From contig CM049318.1 of assembly GCA_026874595.1 (NCBI GenBank), forward strand, positions 25,508,956-25,572,955: 64,000 bases of DNA. Direction: 5' to 3'. The notes beneath the pieces are model-generated. The model did not search any database. It had not been told where the DNA came from and worked only from the letters and a program-made list of their open reading frames with translations. Below are positions 1-12,375 of this stretch, piece by piece. Every line of letters begins with the position of its first letter. The stretch's first letter is position 1. Origin of the DNA: Sipunculus nudus. Lineage: Eukaryota > Annelida > Sipuncula > Golfingiida > Sipunculidae. The position numbers and the translations under genes were made by a program.

Positions 1-819
1 ATTGTTACCAAGGGAGGTTCAGATAAATCATGAATATTCATGTGTCTCATAAACATGATTCTTTTCTAAATGAATGAACTGAATAACTTTGGGGTTCATG
101 TTACTGACCATGTAAATATATAATTAGTTGAACAACATACCACAAGGATGTATTCATGAATATTCATGAGTATACTCTTGGTTCGCCTGGCTTCATCATC
201 AGGAAGAATGGTGTTTATACTCTTATATATTCACTGTTAATTTAGTTATGAATATTCATTAAATTATGACATGGTTCTCCTGATATTTGGTAGGTCACTG
301 AGTCAGGAATCTAATTTAGTAAACATTTATCATGCCCAATTTATGAATCTTTATTAGCGATTTAATTGCTAAGTAAAGCTATAAGAGGTAAGGATGACAC
401 CTGAGCTCATTCTCATACCGGGCTCAGCCAGTTCCCTCAATGGAGCTGACTTGATTGTGGGAAACCTAGTATGAATATTATAACCTACACAAGGAGAAAT
501 TCTGAACAAAAGATAGAGATGAAATAGTTTAGAGCTATAATTTTGTAGATTCCATATAAAGCCATTTTCAAGAACAGCCAACAATGCCCAAGGTCAGTGA
601 CCGCAGGCTGAGGGGCCAGAAGAGAAGTCTGAGGGGTCCATAGAGCAGCAGAAACCCACCCACACATGATGCTGGATCCTGAGCAACCTTTACCACCAGC
701 ATATACCCAGACTAGCAATGTCTAGAATCCAACAGACGATAATGAGTGATCGTTGTAATCATCATTAGCCTGTTGTATTACATGTCCTTCATGCTTAGGA
801 GTCAGAATTTTCAGTCAGT
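1..819. repeat. AT-rich stretch with scattered ATGAATATTCAT palindromes
   Basis: The 12-bp palindrome ATGAATATTCAT or close variants recurs near 30, 152, 247 and 470, and again in the cleaner 76-bp repeat that follows. This looks like an older, decayed extension of that tandem array in the GALNT intron following exon 2. I see no coding exon here. Confidence 0.5.
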
Positions 820-1120
820 TCACATAAAAAATGATTTACTCATGAATATTTAAAAGTTGTTTAACTGCATGTCTTTTACAACAGGGTGTAGGTCATGGAT
901 CTTTTATTTTCAATTAGTTCACATTTAAAATAACTGCTTTATAAATATTCATGAATTGCTTACTTGTCCACCATGATACAATGTGGGTGACTGCATTCAT
1001 ATATGAACTGTGATTTATGAACATTCATGAATTGTTTACTTGTGCACTCTGATAAGATGCAGGTCACTGCATTCACATATAAAATATGACTTATGAATAT
1101 TCATGAGATGCTTACTTGTC
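820..1120 (-). repeat. 76-bp tandem repeat duplicating the GALNT exon 2 donor site
   Basis: Three copies of a unit contain the minus-strand sequence GGACAAGTAAGC (or a one- to two-base variant), followed by ATTCATGAATATTCAT-like sequence. The GT of the donor falls at 1115 (the real exon edge), 1039 and 963, exactly 76 bp apart each time. The copy at 963 reads GTGGACAAGTAAGC, and that at 1039 reads GTGCACAAGTAAAC. A more degenerate unit is visible near 820-900. The arrangement implies that the exon-intron edge itself was caught in tandem duplication. Confidence 0.85.
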
Positions 1121-1287
1121 CATCCTGACGTCAGGCAGTGAGCGGTTGAGGGCGATCATGTTACTGGCCATCAGGTTAAACTGATTGATCTTAAACATAT
1201 CCCTCATCTCTTTCTGTTTGCTGGGAGGAATCACCACCGCCTTCCCCATCTCCCCTGGGCCCTGAGGAACCGGCTTCGGTAAAATTG
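1116..1287 (-). CDS. GALNT1: GALNT1/13-like polypeptide N-acetylgalactosaminyltransferase, coding exon 2
   Basis: This internal exon encodes residues 66-122 of a Golgi enzyme that starts mucin-type O-glycosylation by moving GalNAc from UDP-GalNAc to Ser/Thr. The translation contains [12 protein letters not shown], then [12 protein letters not shown] and [10 protein letters not shown], which I recognise as the conserved stretch just before the catalytic domain in the GALNT1/GALNT13 group. The acceptor reads TTTGCAG at 1288 and the donor reads GTAAGC from 1115. The exon is 172 nt, enters in phase 1 and leaves in phase 2, and joins in frame to the exon at 23535-23730. The catalytic GT-A domain and lectin domain must lie left of the window. 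The donor region is tandemly copied downstream (see the 76-bp repeat). GALNT1 versus GALNT13 cannot be decided; invertebrates may have one pre-duplication gene. Confidence 0.93.
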
Positions 1288-2533
1288 CTGCAAAGAAAAC
1301 ACAGAACTGATAACAAAGAAAATGATAACAAAGAAAGCTTGGTGCACACTGATGTGGTTTGTCATGAAAATATTCCCACAACCAAAAAAGTTACTTGTAC
1401 AAGTTTAACTATGATACTGTTTCAAGTATATATATATTAAAATCTGTCGTACTTTAGGTGAACTTTGAGAGACAATGTATTAAACTGTGAAACATTTACC
1501 CATCTATGACATGTAAATCATGCACCGATTATAAAAATGTATACTTTTTAACCAATAACAACAATGATTCCCCTTTTTGGGTGTCAGTATGAGTTATGGG
1601 ATGGCTATCTCCTGTACTTTAACACTTGTGTGAACAAACCTTTACTCACCAATCCTTGTTACATCAGTATGAACAAAGTTTGGAACACATTTCAATGTTT
1701 ATCAGTGCTGGTTATTTAAGATAGAATTGATGTCAATTTAAATTGTACATTGTTATCATTCTAAGAGCTGAGAAAAAAGACTTAAAAAAAGATGAAATTG
1801 TTTTATCAAATTTAAATGAAGCTATATTTGTCATAAAAAACTAGTCTGTTAACCTAACGCTCAGACGAAATTTTGGAAAGTTCCATCTGAGTTTAGAGCT
1901 TCTGAAGAGGAGTTGACATGCGTTGAATTTTGAAGGGTTTTGTAAAAATTGAATCTTTCTTTTTGTATTTTATGTAATAATCATATCATTATAAATCATC
2001 TCATTATATGGATATATGCTTGTAGCTAAATGTAAGCCTTAGTTATAATTGTTTACCCAATTAACACGTTTGTTTGAGGCAGTTCTGTAATGGTCAATGA
2101 ATGATACAAGGTCCCAAGGCAAGAAATTTGTGCGTTCCATCGGATGCTTGGACATTCAGAACCAAGCGTCCGTTAGAGATTCTGAGCATCAGAGATGCTT
2201 ACCCCTATGTTCCTGAAAGCCCTGATACATGCAAATGAAATATAGTCTGTCTCTTTTAAAAAGGCAATTTACATGAAATGAGTCAATTCCTCATCTCATT
2301 TAACAAAATGACTGGGATTACTTAAGTTAAACAGTGGTATTAACTATTTTAGTATTTTACCATATGATTTTGGTTTGAAAACTTACACATGTTAAAAGCA
2401 TGTTTAATTTCTATCAGTACGCCCCCCCCCCCCCACCCAAGGTTTCAATTTCATTCAATGTAACTTCAGTGATGTCATTATCATGTCAATGATATATATA
2501 TTGGTTTTTTACATTGTAGTACTTTGACCATTG

Positions 2534-2571
2534 CACCTATAGATAGCAATGCACCTATAGATGGCAATGCA
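2534..2571. repeat. Short direct repeat (two 18-bp units)
   Basis: Two adjacent units of GCACCTATAGATRGCAAT differ by a single base. This is a local duplication within the GALNT intron with no sign of function. Confidence 0.7.
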
Positions 2572-3789
2572 AAGTTACACAAAGCAGAGTGCTGTTTATG
2601 TGAACACTGTTTCTCTGAAAAATCATTTACCAGTATCGGAAACTGAAAACTGAGATTAAAAATTTTGACCATTTATCAAATATCCAAACAATGAAAAACA
2701 TTTTCAATGAAAATGAATACTGATCTTCATGGGCCAATCAACAATAATTTTGATGTATTTAACATAATAAATTGATTCCTGGTAAATTGATGGAAAACCT
2801 AACAAAAGGTCTTATGCCAAAGTTTATTTTTGGACTAGCTTTATTCATTCATGTCCGTTTACCTCTGGTAGAGTCTGGTGCTTGACAGTAGGTTGGCAAT
2901 CGTGAATCATACTGAACTATACATCTGAACAATCTTTTATCTGAACAAAAACTCTTTTCGGATAAACAACACTTTACTCTTTATATCAGTATCATCAGAA
3001 ATGCCTGTACTTAGATGCTGACAATAACTGATCAACCAAGGCAAGAAATTTTTGACACAGTCTCATGGTGGTTTAAAGGTTTGTAAGTTTCACTGGTAAG
3101 ATATTGGTTGAAAGGCATCTGGTACGTCAGCCATTTGGAAAAAACATGCACGATTTAGAAATAAACTTCATGAAAAGCTTGGTTATTGCTTTGTAAACAT
3201 GTGCAACTCGCACAGCAGTTAAACTTAAATACACTGCAGTTGTGCTAGAGCAAGGAATTTAAATCTGACCAATCTGAGTGTGATAACGCATTGTGCACTC
3301 AGCTCCAAATTTGAAATATGGCACCTTCTGGCACAGGGCCAAGAACCGAGTGAGAAGTCAATGAGAACAAGGATGAACACATGGTTAGAATCTATTAAAT
3401 TATACCTTACATGTATATAAGTACTGGGTACCGTATCATTAGCCTAGCATCACTGTATACTGTGGTTGGTTTCATATTTGCGGAAAAAAATTGTGCAATT
3501 TTTCAGTGTATCTCAAGGGTTAAATTCTGCAATCTCACCATACAAAGGACCTATACAGAGTATGACCATTTACATTATATGAATAATTAATATGTGTATA
3601 AAATCTTAACAATTACATGGGGACTCAAGGAAACACTAAGTGAATGCTTATTATTGTTCATCAAAGATATTATGAAAGATAAATATTTAATAGCTATCTC
3701 TGAACATACAAAATCTAATATTATTATTCATGATATCAGTCTTTCAGCTTTCAATTTGCCTTCAACGACGGGAGCTTTTATTCACGAAG

Positions 3790-3804
3790 GATATATATAT
3801 ATAC

Positions 3805-3860
<56 letters not shown>
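3790..3860. repeat. (TA)n microsatellite
   Basis: About 70 bp of alternating TA with two interrupting C bases. It creates long apparent open frames of alternating Tyr-Ile that are artefacts of the repeat. Confidence 0.95.
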
Positions 3861-3863
<3 letters not shown>

Positions 3864-4589
3864 CATTTATTCCCCTTCACACGATATACATATTGTGAAT
3901 TTGAAACCCTCTCAAACAAAATGGCAACTACGGTACACTGTATTAGGAGATCTTGTATTGTCATCTGTTACATTCCTAATTTTACTAGTATCAGAGACTG
4001 GGCTGAGTACATGGCTCACAATACTTAAATGAGAAAACTAAAAATCCCACCGTCCAGAGTACATGTTATTCTTACTCTTGTTATGGGGTACAGAATTTAG
4101 TTTATTGCATTACCAGTGTGCAGTGGTAATCAACAATTTATTACAGTACATGGTTATTGTTAAGCTTTAATGGCAAGTGCCCTGCTGAAGTAATAATCTG
4201 TTTATCTTCTTACTGTTTACAGGACTGCGTCAGTCATTGCAGTAATTTACCATAATCAGAGATAAATGAATACAAGAAAATTTTATATTTATTATTAATA
4301 TATGATAGATTTAAGAATTAGTACCGATGTCATCTGGACTGTAACATGTTATTTTAAGTATTAAAGCAAATAAATCCTACCTATAATATGAGATTATTGC
4401 TATAATTATTCTAATCTTCCTAGATATATTAGGATACAATGGAAACTTACAGCCACTGATGGTTCAAAATAATGTATCAATAAACAATTTTTACAGCTCA
4501 TTTTATACTTATAGATTCTATGCTTGTGGTTTCCAACAGATACAATATGGAGGAATTATACCAAATTTATGACTTATCTCAAAAATCAC

Positions 4590-4860
4590 TCTGCCAACTG
4601 GTATGTGTAGGTCATTGTGTGGTCAGTGTCAACAGGTATGTGTAGGTCACTGTGTGGCTGTGTCAACTGGTATGTGTACTAGGTCACTGTGTGGGCTGTG
4701 TCAACTGGTATGTGTAGGTAGTCACTGTTTGGGCTGTGTCAACTGGTATGTGTAGGTAGTCACTGTTTGGGCTGTGTCAACTGGTATGTGTAGGTAGGTC
4801 ACTGTGTGGGCTGTGTCAACTGGTATGTGTCGGTAGGTCACTGTGTGGACTGTCAACTGT
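4590..4860. repeat. 38-bp minisatellite, about six units
   Basis: Units contain TGTCAACTGGTATGTGTAGG followed by GTCACTGTGTGGGC. Two consecutive units near 4700-4780 are almost identical; the outer ones vary by a few bases and by an extra AGGT. The array lies in the GALNT intron. The unit length is the same as in the 9.2 kb minisatellite, although the sequences differ. Confidence 0.85.
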
Positions 4861-5539
4861 TGGTGTATTCCTGAATGGCCACTACAAAAAGTACAGATGT
4901 CACACTGACTGATGTGTCATATAATAATATAATGACTGAAATGCGAGACAGGTATATGAATTTCGAATAATATTATGAAGAGGCAAATAGGCTGTACAAG
5001 GTTTGTGCTGGCTGTGAAAGAACCACATAATCATTACACATTACATTTCAGGAAGTGGTCGCAACATGCAGGCTGCAATACAAATGGTTCCTAATATAAT
5101 TTAATATATTGTAATAAATCTTCCAAATAGTCAAACACATCACACATGTACAAATGAACTTATACAGATTATCTGGTAAAATTATCTCTGTGTAATCAGA
5201 TAATTACATATCCCCTTATTAATGTTCATTAGTCAACTCATGAGTCTGGTGAAACAGGAACTGGCAGATAGACCACCACATTTCTGTGCACATGCTCCAG
5301 GGGTTATACATTATACACTCTGTGTTGTGTATAACTGTTGTTAGGTCCATGTATTAATATGCTTTGAGGCTAGCTTGCGTTTGTTACTGACTATATATTT
5401 GTATTGGCCAGGAGGGTAAGCGGTCATCTCTATTTGTGTGTTTTGTGTGTGTTCACAACATAACTCCGACAATCATAAACAGAATCAGATGAAATTTTCA
5501 GGGCATTTTGAGAATGAACCACTGAAAAACTGGTTAGAT

Positions 5540-5700
5540 TTAGGTGTGGATCAAGTACATAATCTGGATTCATAAACCTCATGAAGAAAAATTCACTAAT
5601 TATGCATAATTGAACCTGGGAAAGGAGGAATAAGAGAATGCAAACACAGGTTGGGGAGCTTCCCACAACCAGGCACCTACACATGGTGGAGGCTTGCATT
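5540..5700. repeat. Dispersed repeat, copy 1 (partner at 26.3 kb)
   Basis: This segment shares with 26310-26480 the ordered blocks ATCTGGATTCA, TTATGCATRATTGAACC, GAATGCAAACACAGGTTGGG and ATGGTGGAGGCTT. Spacing is similar and the intervening sequence has diverged, as expected for two copies of one mobile or dispersed repeat. No terminal repeats could be defined. Confidence 0.65.
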
Positions 5701-6059
5701 CACTAAGCTATGTTTCCAAAAGCGCGAATGCTAGAGCAAACGCGAATATGAGTCATGAGCTGTTCCAGGGTATGTTTAAATATAAGTGATGCAAAATACG
5801 AGTTCTGGTCTTATCTGCACTGTTCATTAAAGAAATTTTGTAAAATTTACCAAAGTGATTATTCTGTGATTAAAGACATTTTGTGATCTGTATTTATCTG
5901 AAAATAAAGAAGTATACATATATGAAGTTACTTTGCCTCTACGTCCCACATTTCTATTGTCACTTGTTACTAATCAATTTAAGGTCATTGTGATAAAGAG
6001 AGGTGGAATTGTATAAACAGTATAATGCCTTTCATTTAGGCCTATATAATTCTCCTATC

Positions 6060-6370
6060 TATCCACAGCACCATCACTGAACATCGTCTCTGTCTTCACT
6101 CATGCTGGCTTTGCTTTAGGCAGGTGTTGTAAACACGGAGATTCCCTTCCTCTGTGACATAATTTTAAGGAATTTCCATGAGGACGCTGTGCCACAGGCT
6201 CTGAATCACTACCTGGCGTGATTAGGAAAATCGCATTTACGTTCGCTCTCCTTGTTGCTCATATGGAAACGCTGTAGTGATATTATTAATTAGAAGTAAT
6301 ATTCATCACGCTCGCATTCTCTCTCGTATTTGTGCTAAAGAAAACGCAGCTTCAGAATGCATATATTCTT
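6060..6370. promoter_or_regulatory. Possible intronic regulatory cluster
   Basis: This stretch is richer in mixed-composition sequence than its surroundings. It contains GGAGATTCCC (6137-6146) and GGAATTTCC (6169-6177), both NF-kB-like, plus TGTAAACA (forkhead-like), CATATG (E-box) and TTAATTA (homeodomain-like). No open frame spans it. Such short motifs occur by chance, so the call rests on clustering only. Confidence 0.25.
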
Positions 6371-8279
6371 TGAATATTTATTGAAAAGATGAAATGGCAA
6401 GGAATGGTGTACTGACTTTGGATTACATGTAAAAGTAATCACCAATGGTACAAAACCAAACAGTGTAGGAACCAGTCCTAGCTAATTAAGGTAAATGCTG
6501 ATGCATATAGATGACTGATTTTTCTTATTATGGTATTTACCTATTACTTGAGTAAATAATGTTTCATATGAGAATACAAATAACCACCTAAACAGAACAA
6601 GGTGTTGGTTTTACCTGACTCTTGATTTTGCATATTATACACACTCACAAGCACACACACATGCACAAACACAAGTATATATGGCCTCATTCCTACAGCT
6701 CACTCCTTTTACTGAATAGAACAATTCCTTTGTGGAAAATCATTTCACTTACAACCATTGGTTTTTATATACTGCTGCAAATTAAACGAAAATATTGCCT
6801 GATATCCTGTGTGTATTACTGTGCATGTTTTTGATTTTGTGGCATGGTTTATTAAGCCACAACAGCAACTGATATCATTTTTTTAAAGAAAAATACAGGA
6901 TTCAGGTTAAATATAAAAGGGCACGGAGTGTATAGGCTGAAAGGTTTTACAAACAGCTATCCATTAAACAAAGGACAAATATTAAAAAGTGAAGGTTAGG
7001 GTCAGGTTAATTGAGTTTCATCTGACATAACTTTTTCCAACTGGGTGTTTTGTGGTTGATCGTTCTGGTAGTTTTTCTCTACCAGCTCTTTCAGGTGAGT
7101 ATACAACCGTAGCAGCCATTTTAGGCAAGAAATGTTTATTTGTTCATTAACTGTTGCTGCAACTCATGATCAATTTCATTTAGTAATTTTACCATCGGCA
7201 GGGCTTGATAGTTATGTCAAGGTCTGGCAAGTAACATCTAGTCACCTTGTCATATATAATTTTTTTTTACTTTTCCTACAAAATCAGTGAGCGCAAGTTC
7301 AACCCACAAAGTTGTGTTCCACATGATTGTGTTTTCTGCTTTTTGGAATTTAAGATGTTAATAATATTCAAATGTTTTTATTAACATTTGTCTGCACAAT
7401 TTGTTCAGATTGAAGTATAAAGAGGTATTAACTTCAAGAAAGGAAAGGGCCAACTGAATATCAGTTAAGATCCAGGCCTTCAGGAAAAGGTTAATGTTCG
7501 ACCACATGCCCAGATGGGCACATAATTAAACTGATTTTTGGTTGCCCATCCATCTTTTTCTTAAATTTAATCTTACTTGTCCAGGGCCAGTGGTTAACCA
7601 AGAATGTCAAGCCTTGCTTGACTGAAGAGAAATCACTCTTCTTGGGAGTACCTAGGTTAGAATTCTGAAGAGGAAAGAAATCCACAATTCTTTGATCAAA
7701 AGCTCAGCCATTAGGAAAACACACTACAAAAGATCAAATATTTCAAAAGCACTCCTAAAAATGAACCAAAATTCTTCATTATCCCACTATTTTAAGAGTT
7801 TAAAAAATACGGCCAAAAAGATCAATTCTACATCAGCAGCTAAAAGGGATGGTGGGAGCACTGATGTCCTGCACTGTCACATCTGCCATTATGCCCAGGT
7901 AACCTGACACCTTTAAATCAATACGGAAAAAAAAAGGGATTGGCTGGATCAATCTGCCACATTCGCAGCTATAATCAATAAGCACTGCTTCCAATGGGAA
8001 ATTAAAACCTATGAAGCAAATCCTGTTTTACACATGGCAAATTAAAACATATATGAAGCAAGTACTGTTTAACATGACAAATTAATACTCATGAAACAAA
8101 TTATCACAGAATTATATGGATGAATTGTCCAAGTAAAATAAATGAGTTATTCAATGGATGAAATTATTCAAATTTTGCTTATGATGGTGTGTTTGCAATT
8201 CTGAAGTCATAAAATGTAATTAAGTACAACAATTCTGATGATAGTAGATTTTGAAAAGCTATTAATGTTTTAATTATTT

Positions 8280-8830
8280 TATGGGGTATTTACAAGCCCC
8301 ATAGCTTGGAGGATATGGGCAACAGAGACAGAGAATTTCAGGTTCACAAGGAGATTTACTTGGACCTCTCTGGATTTCAAGTTAGAAGATTCTAGGTCTA
8401 AATGGTTATGATTTGTGCCCTGTTTACAGACCACTGCATCTTTGAAGTCTCATAATTTGAGGAAAAAAATGTGTAAAAATTGAAAAATAAAGGTGGCGCC
8501 ATCAGTCTGCAGGAACTGATGAAACACTCATTGATCAATATGCATACAAAGAGTCATGGCGATCAATGCATCAGTTATTTTTAATTATTCTGAGGGGTAG
8601 TTTCGAGCCCCATAGCTCAGAGGATATGGGTAACAGAGACCTAATTTCAAGTTTCCACGGAATTATTTTATTACCCTAAATGGATTTCAAGTTAGAAGAT
8701 TCTAGTTCAAATAGTTACGATTTGTGCCCTGTTAACAGACGGTTGGATAGATGAGGACAAAGCACTATTCCTATATACCACAGATGACTTTCAGCCAGCT
8801 GAGCTTATGACATATTAATACGATAGCTCA
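8280..8830. repeat. Satellite-like repeat, diverged two-unit outpost
   Basis: Two units share GATATGGGYAACAGAGAC, GAAGATTCTAGKTC, ATTTGTGCCCTGTTWACAG and a GGTGGCGCCATC site with the 12.5-15.7 kb array and the 57.6-58.2 kb copies. The block ends in GATGACTTTCAGCCAGCTGA, a variant of the hairpin tail seen elsewhere. Confidence 0.85.
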
Positions 8831-9188
8831 CAGGATTTACATGTTCAATGATGGTTAAAGGTCTGTTTCCATATGGGCATATATGCGTATATGTGTTAAA
8901 AAATAGGTGTTTCCATGTGTGCATATATGCTTGAACTGGCAGATGTATTTATTTGTTCAGTGGACCAAGCAGGCCTAGCTTCCATAAAAAGATAGTGAAA
9001 TGATGTGATTTTACCCCGAGTCCGTGATTTAACACAGACCCTTCCTTAAAAATTGCTCCTGTGGTGATTTTCATGCATATATACAAATATACACTGATGG
9101 ACACCTCAGTTACAAAATAATATGAGCAGTTTTTCATGCATATACACACACATGGAAACATTCCTTTAATCAGTGGAAGTTATCGTAT

Positions 9189-9772
9189 GTGGTGGTACTT
9201 ATGGTGTGAGGTGACACTGACCACATGAGGTGGTACAGAAAGAATGAGGTGACACTGACCACATGAGGTGGTACAGAAAGTGTGAGGTGACACTGACCAC
9301 ATGAGGTGGTAAAGAAAGTGTGAGGTGGCACTGACCACACGAGGTGGTACAGGAAGTGTGAGGTGACACTGACCACATGAGGTGGTACAGAAAGTATGAG
9401 GTGACACTGACCACATGAGGTGGTATAGAAAGTGTGAGGTGGAACTGACCACATGAGGTGGTACAGAAAGTGTTAGGTGACACTGACCACATGAGGTGGT
9501 ACAGAATGTGTGAGGTGACACTGACAGCATGAGGTGGTAGAGATAGTGAGGTGACATTGACCACATGAGGTGTTACAGAAAGTGTGAGGTGGCACTGACC
9601 ACATAAGGTGGTAAGTAAAGTGTGAGGTGACACTGACCATATGAGGTGGTACAGATGGTTTGAGGTGACAATGAGCACACAAGGTTGTACAGATGGTTTT
9701 CGGTGACAGTGAGCACACAAGGTGGTACAAATGGTTTGAGGTGACAGTGAGCACACAAGGAGATATAGATAG
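9189..9772. repeat. 38-bp minisatellite, about 15 units
   Basis: The unit core is ACATGAGGTGGTACAGAAAG followed by TGTGAGGTGACACTGACC. Units are clean from 9210 to 9540 and more diverged (GAGCACACAAGG variants) to 9772. The unit is not a multiple of three, so all minus-strand frames stay open and repeat the same peptides; these are not genes. The array lies in the GALNT intron. Confidence 0.95.
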
Positions 9773-10423
9773 TGGGACAGAGCAGTTAGCACATAATGTG
9801 TACATATATTGCATATAGCTAGTATATCAGGTGTGCACATGAAATACTGTGAGGTAACAATGAACCTGTTTTACTGAGAATATGCAAGTCTTACAAAGGA
9901 AAGCCTGAGAACTAGCATAAAGCCCATTCCTGAGTCACAAGGCCCTTTAAAGTAGAAAACGTCAAAACATTGTCTGTCAAGATGGTGATATAGGGATAAC
10001 ATGAAAAGGTGTTTGTGATGGGTGCCAACAGGTGAGACGATGAGTTGTATGTACACTAGATACAATTTTAAATGATAGAACATCATAAAGATTTGCTGGT
10101 GGTCTGGACTGATGTTATACTGTGATATCAGTAATGGCAACCGTGAAAGAAATAAGGTTTAATTAAAACCTTAGTCCACGGGATAATACTGTATTGTGTA
10201 TCCACAGACTGTCTTAACAGCTGTATTGAATGTTTGCAGGAGTCTTGCTTAACGGTAGCCTTGTAATGGCAATCAACCTGTACTACACATAAAAAAATCA
10301 ATAACTGACACAGCACTGATCTGGTTAACCAGATGTTCCCTGATAAATATTTTATTATCTCTCCTAATGAAAGGAAATTCTAACACTGACACAAACGTGT
10401 AGACCACAGACCCCTAGATCATG

Positions 10424-10463
10424 GCTTAGGGGAAGCTTAATCTTAGGTTACTATTAATTATCA
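10424..10463. promoter_or_regulatory. Duplicated intronic motif, copy 1
   Basis: The sequence CTTAGGGGAAGCTTAATC followed by TATTAATTATCATG recurs in very similar form about 645 bp to the right (11069-11112). It is not obviously part of a dispersed repeat. It carries a TAATTA homeodomain-type core. Function is inference. Confidence 0.3.
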
Positions 10464-11068
10464 TGTCATCTGGCAGTCCAGCTTGCAGCCATGAAAACAA
10501 GGCTCTATAAGCATTCCTACCTGACTGATAAGGCCTGCTTCAAATAAGGACACAAGTTATGTTCAAAACTGCACTGCAAATTCTTTCATCAATTACACAG
10601 AGAGCAATTTTCACCTCAGACTATAAGTGAGGTGTTAAACCAAAAGTTAATGTGAATGAATAAGTGTAGGTGTAAATCACATCACTGTGGTGCCCGCCAT
10701 CATATCTCACACCTCACACTGTGCTGTAAATTACATACACCATGGAAGAAATAGCATATATGGGGTCAAAAATGTAATAAAAAAACAGTGAGATTACCAA
10801 AATGCTGTTTTATAACAGAACCCTTCAAGCTTATTCTGGATGTTGTTAGAAAATACACAAACATATTTAATGGTCAGTGTCTTGTTTATTATATTTAAAT
10901 ATAAGTTATATATGCATGTTGTAAGGGATTTGGATTTGTCAAAAAAGACAAATATTTCTTTTTTTTCCATCAAGATTGTCAGTGCTCTTTTTTAACAATT
11001 GGTCCTGTCATTCTGTAACTGGAATCTCCTTACATTCTCCTATGTCAGAAGAGCAAAACTACAACTTT

Positions 11069-11112
11069 CTTAGGGGAAGTTAAATCAAGATTAACTTATA
11101 TTAATTATCAGG
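11069..11112. promoter_or_regulatory. Duplicated intronic motif, copy 2
   Basis: The sequence CTTAGGGGAAGTTAAATC followed by TATTAATTATCAGG matches copy 1 at 10424 in order and spacing. It lies 110 bp from a double E-box palindrome (11219-11237). Confidence 0.3.
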
Positions 11113-11218
11113 TTAAAAGACTGGAAGTAAAGCCTTCAGGAGCTGTAGGACAGGCCAGGTTAGTGCAGATGTTATTCCTATTGATGTTCCTCACAGGTGC
11201 TGGCTGGCCTGACTGACA

Positions 11219-11237
11219 CAGCAGCTGACAGCTGCTG
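11219..11237. promoter_or_regulatory. Perfect palindrome with two CAGCTG E-boxes
   Basis: CAGCAGCTG, a single A, then CAGCTGCTG: 9-bp arms that are exact reverse complements, each carrying a CAGCTG E-box. It sits in the GALNT intron near the duplicated TTAATTA motif. Binding by bHLH proteins is plausible but untested. Confidence 0.35.
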
Positions 11238-12102
11238 GCCTGTTAATCAGTCTATCTGACTTCACCAATGCTGCATCAATAGTTAAATGATTGTTCAGGC
11301 ACTGACTCCTTGAAATTGTTGGTTCCCAACCCAGCAGTTGTGTGCTTACTCGGTGTATATTTATATCAAATTATTTATTATAGACCAGTATATGTTACTG
11401 TCACTGTACTCATGAATAATTAACGGTTGATTATGACTAGGTGTATATCAACTGTTTTATTTTATTTGTTTCATGCTGTATGGTATCTTCTTTATATTGC
11501 AAGCAGTAATTTGGTTGAATATGAAGAAACCCGCACTCTGTATGAACATAGTACAACTGACAAAATTATTAAAATATATATCTTTTAGTCATTCATACAT
11601 CAATTCATTACTTCATAGGTCAGCAAATTTCAAAACCTTCAAACTTTTAACCTTATAACAGTCTCTGACTGATAAATGGTAACACAGCAACTGCTCTGTA
11701 TCTCGTTCTCGAATTTGACATCTTTTATGATGATCTAAATACCAATTTCATGATGCTGCATAACTGCACATAATAATACAAAATTATTATTTAATGACCA
11801 TCTTGGATGTGAAATGCATTAATATCTATATATTACAATATCATACAGTCAATAAATTCTTGTTATTTCATAGCTTTTATTCATCAGACCAAGCCAATAC
11901 CGCACCATTTACAATACTGCATTGATAAACAACATATAAACAGACTGTTCAAACAAATATACATGTACCACTTTTGACTCAAGCAACAAATATTTGGCAT
12001 GATATGAGATCCCCTGCAGTTCCTGCCCCTCCCAGTTTCTTAATAGAAGATTTCCTGAACAGAACTAAACACATCTAACAGAAGAAGAACAAAGTCTTCC
12101 TG

Positions 12103-12375
12103 TTAGGCCCAAAAAAATAAAAGGTATGGTTCTCAGGCACCGCCCGCATCTATTTTAATCCCCTGCATCAAAAGTTTTTATTTTTATTTTTATTTTCCAT
12201 GGAAACTAACCAATTTAGAGCTCCAGCCCCTTGGACATTTCTTTTAAGAGGATAAAATAATACAATTTTGATCAAATAAGCTTTGATATGTAATGTTTTT
12301 ACCTGTTTAGCAAACAAATTCTGTTATTATCATGCTTTTCCCTGCTCATATGATATTTTTATCAAAACTTACAAC
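12103..12375 (+). mobile_element. MITE family copy A (3'-truncated)
   Basis: The 5' end reads TTAGGCCCAAAAAAATAAAA then GGTATGGTTCTCAGGCACC, matching the terminal inverted repeat of the full copy at 34959-35317. The interior shares GAGCTCCAGCC, a TTTAAGARGATAAAAT block and TTATTATCATGCTT. The right terminal repeat is absent. There is no coding capacity, so it is a non-autonomous element. Confidence 0.8.

Noticed and set aside
3594-4032. Frames of 100-144 codons across 3.6-4.0 kb
   Set aside because: Their middle is Tyr-Ile repeats from (TA)n and the flanks show no motif.
9170-9840. Long overlapping minus-strand frames with a repeated HVVSVTS / CGQCHLT peptide
   Set aside because: They are read-through of the 38-bp minisatellite; since 38 is not a multiple of three, every frame cycles through the same peptides. 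No start, splice or family evidence.
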